Source of the DNA: Pseudorasbora parva
Lineage: Eukaryota; Chordata; Actinopteri; Cypriniformes; Gobionidae
Direction: 5' to 3'
Length of the DNA: 64,000 bases
NCBI RefSeq assembly: GCF_024679245.1
Contig: NC_090183.1
Span: forward strand, 18,912,207-18,976,206
Shown here: positions 58,905 through 64,000 of the stretch, piece after piece
How the letters are laid out: the number at the start of each line of letters is the position of its first letter
How positions within the stretch are numbered: the first letter of the stretch is position 1
Position numbers and translations under genes: made by a program
Notes under the pieces: model-generated
The model's input: the letters and a program-made list of their open reading frames with translations, nothing else
Database searches by the model: none
What the model was told of the DNA's origin: nothing

Positions 58905-58987
58905 TAATATGTTGTAATATCAACACTACTAGCAACTAAAGTGCTTTTTCTGCTGAACTGAGATAAACAGTAACAATCAATGAACAC
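56099..58987 (-). CDS. L2 ORF2, N-terminally truncated, open frame (962 aa)
   Basis: The last ~935 codons are L2 ORF2; the first ~28 (from 58,987 to 58,905) read through hAT-element DNA and are not native. The endonuclease keeps [11 protein letters not shown] (Glu), VGDFNIHVD and [11 protein letters not shown] (Asp-His) but lacks the Asn-bearing start (NIRSL). The RT is complete: [34 protein letters not shown] (first Asp), [23 protein letters not shown] (YADD), and the C-terminal [13 protein letters not shown]. Without the endonuclease start and a promoter it should not retrotranspose. It has no stop or frameshift, unlike copy 1. Confidence 0.93.
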   Translation of the reverse strand: MFIDCYCLSQFSRKSTLVASSVDITTYYVVNDMIIDHNLDVLCLTETWLKPDDYITLNECTPRDYCYKHEPRLKGKGGGVAIIYNNIFSITQKSSFKYNSFEVLVLYVTLCSVNDKSRLTFVLATVYRPPGHNTDFIKEFADFVSELVLAVDKVLIVGDFNIHVDNEKDALGLAFRDILNSIGVRQHVLGPTHRLNHTLDLIMSHGINVDTVKILQQSDDISDHYLISCILNLPKAAKPSPRFKYGRTITAATKDCFVHNLPHQFHLLSITDSQEELDAATETIDSLFTSTLDIVAPRRLKKIKANNPTPWYNEHTRALKTAARKMERSWKKTKLEVFRNLWKESMIAYRKAIKTARSAYFSTLLEENKHNPKYLFDTVAKLSKNKASASDVCKQHSSNDFMNFFTSKIDNIRNKIITMQPSITVSLQTERCSVTEEKLHSFTTIGGEELAKLVKSSKSTTCMLDPIPTRLLKEILPEVIDPLLDIINSSLTLGYVPKTFKLAIIKPLIKKTQLDPKELVNYRPISNLPYLSKILEKAVSSQLCSFLERNGICEDFQSGFRPYHSTETALIRVTNDLLLSSDRGCISLLVLLDLSAAFDTIDHNILLNRIENYVGVSGTALAWFKSYLSDRYQFVAVNEEMSHQSQVQYGVPQGSVLGPLLFTLYMLPLGDIIRKHGVSFHCYADDTQLYISSRPDETYQFTRLTECIADIKNWMNSNFLQLNSDKTEFLIIGQKSSTSSNREYCLTLDDCSVKPSSSVRNLGVLFDTNLSFESHVSSICKTAFYHLKNISKLRHMLSMQNAEQLVHAFMSSRLDYCNALLGGCPARLINKLQLVQNAAARVLTRTRKYDHISPVLSTLHWLPIKHRIHFKILLITYKALNRLAPRYLSELLTHYTPSRLLRSQNSGQLIIPRISKSTAGGRSFSYLAPKLWNSLPSIVREADTLCQFKSRLKTHLFTMAYT

Positions 58988-59019
58988 AAACCCTAGTGAA
59001 AAAAAAGTATGCTAAGTAT

Positions 59020-59470
59020 ACTTGCGGCCAGACTCATTTTCAGTATACTTGAAGTGTGTTAATGACAAGTTAACTTGAAGTGTGCTATTTTGACACAACT
59101 AATTTTGTACTAAGTATATTTAAGTTGTAATTAAGTGTTAAAGCACAACTTTAAGTGTATTTAGTGTACTTTTGTGTGCTAAATTGGAACAACTTTAAGT
59201 ATAGTGATTAATTACATGCTTAGTGATATTAAATGTGCTTTATTTGTATTATAAGTATATTTTATTTGTGTTAAGTATATTTTATTTGTATGATAAGTAT
59301 ACTTTATTGGTGTTATAGTACACTTTATTTGTATTATAAGTACACTTTTTTGGTATAGTATACTTTATTTGTATTATAGGTATACTTTATTTGTGTTATA
59401 GTATACTTATTTGTATTATAGGGATATACTTTGTTTTACAGTATACTTTATTTGTGTTTTAAGTAAATTA
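59020..59470 (+). repeat. AGTATACTT-rich irregular tandem repeat
   Basis: AGTATACTTTATTTGTATTATA and variants recur about every 20-45 bases, mostly from 59,220 to 59,470. It is a familiar kind of fish repeat; no coding value. Confidence 0.7.
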
Positions 59471-62230
59471 CAAATTAATTACCAGTATCTTCAGAACACA
59501 CAAGCAATATACTATGAATATAATATATATTTTATTTACCTTGACTTATTCAAATGACTAAACATATACACTTTGTAGTCAATAACAATACAATGTGTCA
59601 TTACTTAGCTATACATTGTACAATATACTTTGAATTACATAATTTCACACAATACAGTATTTTAAATGTGTTACATTACATTTTAATGAATTACTTACTG
59701 ACTTACTTTCCCAATGTTGAATGCATTTGTTTTCAAGGACATTACAATAAATTAAATCAAATCTAACACATAACTAATGAAGAGACATTTCATTAAACAA
59801 GCCCAACGTTTTTTTATAAATGGTTTCACATGGTTTCAGCAAAGCTAAACAAAATTAACTTACTATGTTTTTCATTAAATTAACACTGGAAGATGTTGGA
59901 AAACATATAATTGAACTAATTCCACTGACAATCTCTATACATAAATATAAATTACACATTATATGCCATTTTCTGATGAGCTGCTCATTACACTTGTGTC
60001 TGATGACCACTTCATCGGGGAGGACGCGGAGCGTTTTTAGACAAAAACTCTGTTTTTAAATTTATCCAGATTAGTGTAGGAATGCCAGTTCTTTAATGGT
60101 GTTTACCACTTCAACGAATTATCAGATTTCGTTTCCACCTTTTATTAGTGCAAGTTTCAACCTTTCTGTAACAAACAAATTAAACAGAAATAAATAACTA
60201 AATGTCAAACTTAAACGTCCACTTACTGTTGTGATAATACAGCAAACTACAAACTAAACAATATAAACTAGCTCTCTCATAATTTGTTTAGCAGAATAAG
60301 AACAAGGAAATAAACTCCATATAAAAAGAGCATATAATCAACTTAATATACATTACACCTTGTTATGGTATTAAAGTATAATCAGAGATGCACATATAAC
60401 TCAGAGATGCTGCACGGGTGGAAAATGCATCATATTTTTACAGCTCTGTGTACGTAACAGAGAACGCATCACATTACGCCAAAAATGCTAGCCACTAAAA
60501 AATAATACTGAAACCCCCATAAGTTAAAGAATTCACAACACACTGGCTGGCTCTTATTGGTATTCAATGTTAAATACAGACACTGAGAACACATGCAGTG
60601 CCACTGAGAAATCCAACTGCTCATCAATGCAATGTGTGTCACTTTCATCCACTTAGATGAATTTAGAAGGCTCTCTTGTGAAATTTGTTCTCACCATACA
60701 AACTGCCAAAACACATTTACCATATATTTCATACTTACCATGCATGATGAGCCTTGGTAAGACTGGTAGATGTAGATCATTTTCCACTGACATTCGGGTT
60801 GAACTTTTCTTTGGAAAGAAATTTGCCCTATGTTGGTGTTGTTTGGTATAAAAAAGTTAGTTGGTGAAAAGGCAAATTGCAAAGTTTGCATATGTGCAAA
60901 TCCTGACTAACCTAGAAAAAATGAAAGCAATGATAAAATAAGTTGTTTATCAGCAAGAGTTCAATTGCTGATAAATGCAGTTACTCCAGGAAAAAAAAAA
61001 ATTCTACACAAAGGGATATTACTTAGTGACGAGTTGTGAGGAGAGGCTTAAAAACTTGCTAAATCAGGAAGCTATTTCAAACCATATCTAACTTTACATT
61101 ATGTATTTTAAAAACACAAATATTTGAATTGTTTACTTACTTGTAGCTCTCTGCGATTCATTTTCAGTCTCTAAACATACAAATGTACTATTGGGGTTCT
61201 CAACACAGCACGTAGCAGTAGCAAACAAACTCCAAATGGGCTCGTTTAGGGTGACATCCAGCCCTTGTGTATGTATTTGTGTGCTCACATGCGTGCATGC
61301 TTGCATGCGTTTGTGTGTGTTAATGCATGCATGGTGTGTTAATGCATTAATCCTTGTTTTCTGACTGAAGATGTAAACAGTTTGAAATAAACGGTGACGA
61401 AATGCATCATGTGAATGTAGACCAGTAATTTACCAGTAAATGTTACAGTTATTTCCGGTCATGGGCGCTAAAGTAATGTACCGTAGTTTATTATTAGTGC
61501 AGCAAAACCTCACCTCATATTACAGTAAAATACCTTCCAATGATGTGAAAGCTAAATACTGGCGTTTTTACAGTTATTTACCCAGAAATCTACAGCAAGG
61601 TTTAACAGTGTAACTAAATGTAGGCTATCTTCAGCTCTGCTCTCTTTGTGCTTCAAATTGCACTGGTAAAAAATCATTAGCAATATTATCCAGAAAACAA
61701 ACAGGTAAAAATAAAGTGCCACCAGTGTTGGAAAAATGAAAATAGTGCAAGAAATATTTTATCTCTTTATTTCAACTGTTCCTTTAAATCAAGAAAAACT
61801 TAAATAACTTCAAATAACATTTCAAAAGGCTGAGCTGAGTTGAACTTAAAGACGGAACGGTGTGCAAACTCACCCGTTAACATGGGAGCCGAAATAAAAA
61901 CGGACACGCCACGAGCTGCACAATTTATTACATTTATATTACCCTCAAATCGTCCATGTACATACATACTTATTTCACCCTGTGCTACAAGATACACCCA
62001 TCGTGCAGTTCTTTTGTCAGAAGTCGATTCAAAAATGAGCTCGCATGTATGTGTGCGTCATGTGTGAGATATAAGACGCACACGGAGCTGAGCTTCGCGT
62101 CTGGTGTGCGACCCCTTTAACTGTCAACGCCACCGTGGCAACACAGGAAAAAAACGGTTCTACTGAGCTGCCTGATATAAATGTGATTATTTATTTATTT
62201 ATTTTTAAAATCGCATTTGGCATTTAGTTA
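59471..62230. other. hAT-like element interior, no gene recognised
   Basis: AT-rich. No transposase domain, no ORF above 80 codons. A GT/GC-rich patch with CATGCATGC motifs lies at about 61,280-61,335. Confidence 0.55.
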
Positions 62231-63177
62231 TTTCATTGCATCAAAATGCTTCGCGGCCCGGATGGATGCATCTCGCGGTCCGGATTCGGACCGGAGTCCG
62301 CAGTTGGCAACCCCTGGCCTACAGTAACAATAGGAAACAACAAGTACCATACGAATCTAAATAGTGTGTCTAATGACAAAGGTTAATATTATTTTGTATT
62401 ACAAAATACAATCGTAGAGACGTTGCTTACAGATGTTCACTCGATCCTTCCAGCAAACGTCACCTTTTCCACCATATAATTTCAAACGATACTCGTTTGA
62501 CAAGGCTATTCATTTTGTAAAAATATATACATTTATTAACTTAAGTATGATGTTTTTGCATGCTTGTATTTCAGAGTACATCACAGTCACTGCGTAGCCT
62601 ACATTGTGACTAACGTTATATAAACATGCAATATCGTTGACGAAAAAGTCTAAAATCACTGGTTTTGCTTGATATGGTTGCCAGATTTCAGTAATTAAAA
62701 CCCCAATCAGAGCTTTTCTGTGAAAAGAACATGTATACTATGCTGTGTTTTACCTAAACATGTATAATCTGGCAACCATATGCATGCAAGCTCTCTCTCG
62801 AGCACGGATGATCTGAAAACACCAATAAACAAGTAGGCTGCATTTTAGCAATCTCCATTTGAGATGTTCTGCTTAAAGTGTCATTCAGTCGGTCTGTGTT
62901 CTGTCAGGACAGTCAGGACTCACAAGCCGCTTTGCTGAACAACTGAACTGCTTTGTGCTGTTAATAAATCAAGCTGATTGGCTGAAATAAGTAATATTAA
63001 GTAATCTTCCAAATGAGGCAAAAACAGAGCATTACATCCTATAGGGACAATTTATAGGGTTGTAAATGGACCTGTACAACTGTATCTGGACAAATTTTGC
63101 CCTTAAATAAGCCACATACCCTCTATGTAGATATCAGAGAACAATTTAACATTCTTTCAACTCATTCTAGGGCACCT

Positions 63178-63480
63178 TTAAATCATCAAAATCAACATGT
63201 ATGCGCAACCCTGTACCGACTAAGCTACTAAAAGAGATGCTTCTAGAGGTCATAGATCCTCTTCTTAATATCATTAATTCATCTTTGTCATTAGGATATG
63301 TACCAAAATTTAAGTTGGCTATTATTAAACCACTTAAACACAACTTGATCCTACAGAATTAGTAAATTACAGACCAATCTCAAATCTACCCTTTCTGTCA
63401 AACACTAGAAGTGCCCTCACAATTATGAGAATTGGTATCTTTGAGGATTTCCAGTCTGTATTTAGACTGTATCATCCCAG
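63178..63480 (+). pseudogene. Old L2 RT scrap
   Basis: AAATCATCAAAATCAACATG, GAGGTCATAGATCCTCTTCT, TTAGGATATGTACCAAAATT and GAGGATTTCCAGTCTGTATT follow the L2 copy at 31,660-31,990 in order, with several short deletions and frame loss. It is the oldest layer of the nest, since the TTAA repeat ends inside it. Confidence 0.82.
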
Positions 63481-63517
63481 GTGAAAAAGTCGTACTATTA
63501 AATATATTAAAAATATA

Positions 63518-64000
63518 TGTCACGGAGTGACCTTGTAAGGGCGGAACTAAAAGTCATGGAGATTGGGCTTTAGTGATAACAGGTGCATAGAGGAGCGGGG
63601 CGATCGCGGATTGGGCAGTGTGAAGTAAAAGGGGAGTATAAAGAAGGCCTCAGAAACTGAAGGAGGGGGGTTGTCTTTTTGGAGCCGATGCGGCGAGCAA
63701 GTTAGAGTGTTTGGGCGAGTGCAGCGGAAAGAAGGCGGAGGATATTGTTGGCGGGGCGAAGACGGAGACAAGAGTGGGCCAGAAACAGAAACCGGGCTGA
63801 GTATATTGGGATGTATATCTAACTGTGAAATGCTCTATGGACATGTGTAACAGATGGTGGTTGAAAACAGGAAGACTCGCCAGAAGTATCACCAAAGGAG
63901 GCCCTTTCAACAGATCACGGGCAGCAGGAGAAGTATCCAGGAGCTGAAAAGAGGAGGGAAAAGCCTCGTGTTAGTAACGACCTTGTGTTAGTAACGGTGT
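63518..64000 (+). mobile_element. LTR-like GC-rich sequence, cut by the window edge
   Basis: Begins TGTCACGGAGTGACC after AT-rich DNA, changes composition sharply to GC-rich, and has a TATA-like GGAGTATAAAGAAGG at about 63,632. This suits the 5' part of an LTR (Ty3/gypsy-type LTRs often begin TGTCACGG). No end, primer-binding site or partner is visible, so this is a tentative call. Confidence 0.35.

Larger units (their letters stand above)
54834..62316. mobile_element. hAT-like DNA element with 8-bp target duplication
   Basis: The 8-base sequence GCCTACAG occurs exactly on both sides (54,826-54,833 and 62,317-62,324), the duplication length of hAT transposons. Ends are CAGGGGTCTTCAACT and, on the other strand, CAGGGGTTGCCAACT, followed by GGTCCGG-type subterminal phrases at both sides. 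Without the L2 insert it is about 3.78 kb. No hAT transposase is recognisable; the interior (59,471-62,230) is AT-rich with ORFs under 80 codons. Confidence 0.88.
54338..63177. mobile_element. TTAA-type DNA repeat, interrupted by a hAT-like element
   Basis: Left piece 54,338-54,833 has TCTCAACATAACGCCAACCA and ATGCACGCCCCCAACATTTG, which I recognise as a very common cyprinid DNA repeat. The right piece 62,325-63,177 ends in TCATTCTAGGGCACCT followed by TTAA (63,178-63,181), the known end of that family. The left tip is lost against DIRS D. The gap between the pieces is the hAT-like element. No transposase. Confidence 0.6.

Overview
This window looks like intergenic DNA from a teleost, most likely a cyprinid fish (carp, goldfish or zebrafish-like). 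I infer this from the kinds of repeat present: DIRS-type tyrosine-recombinase retrotransposons, L2-like LINEs with a TTGA/ATTG tail, many TTAA-flanked short DNA elements, hAT-like elements and long GT and AT microsatellites. I found no host protein-coding gene, tRNA or rRNA gene. Every long ORF that can be identified belongs to a transposable element.

Layout. 1-2,472: 3' part of a decayed DIRS element (A), interrupted by an L2 3' fragment and by a solo-LTR-like insert. 2,473-11,900: mostly unrecognised AT-rich DNA with a 67-bp tandem repeat, a duplicated hairpin/TATA block, three TTAA-flanked elements (one nested in another) and two copies of a mariner-like repeat. 11,960-25,250: a very large inverted structure in which a 23-unit array of a ~200-bp satellite on one side faces a ~7-unit array in the opposite orientation, around a centre loaded with transposons. 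25,260-27,400: dispersed repeats and an old L2 scrap.

27,403-37,062: DIRS element B on the minus strand, nearly complete. It has inverted termini, an internal complementary region, an intact gag-like ORF, reverse transcriptase, RNase H and a broken tyrosine recombinase. A 4.3-kb L2 element is inserted in it with a 6-bp target duplication. 37,806-42,459: a smaller, more decayed DIRS element C, also minus. 42,311-50,337: a 2,275-bp segment present three times in tandem, running from the end of C into the RT of a third DIRS element (D, plus strand). Copy 1 alone carries a 1,197-bp TTAA-flanked element with a minisatellite inside. D continues to about 54,337 with a defective RT, RNase H and recombinase.

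54,338-63,480: a nest of insertions. An old L2 scrap received a TTAA-flanked element; that received a hAT-like element with an 8-bp target duplication (54,834-62,316); that received a young 5'-truncated L2 whose ORF2 is still open (56,099-58,987). 63,518-64,000 is a GC-rich LTR-like sequence cut by the window edge.

The elements do not work together as a pathway. What the window offers is a readable insertion history (empty sites, target duplications, tandem copies) and the DIRS terminal and internal repeat geometry, shown by separate element families. I did not find a convincing new host system. The strongest candidates for novelty are the satellite macro-palindrome and the tandem triplication.
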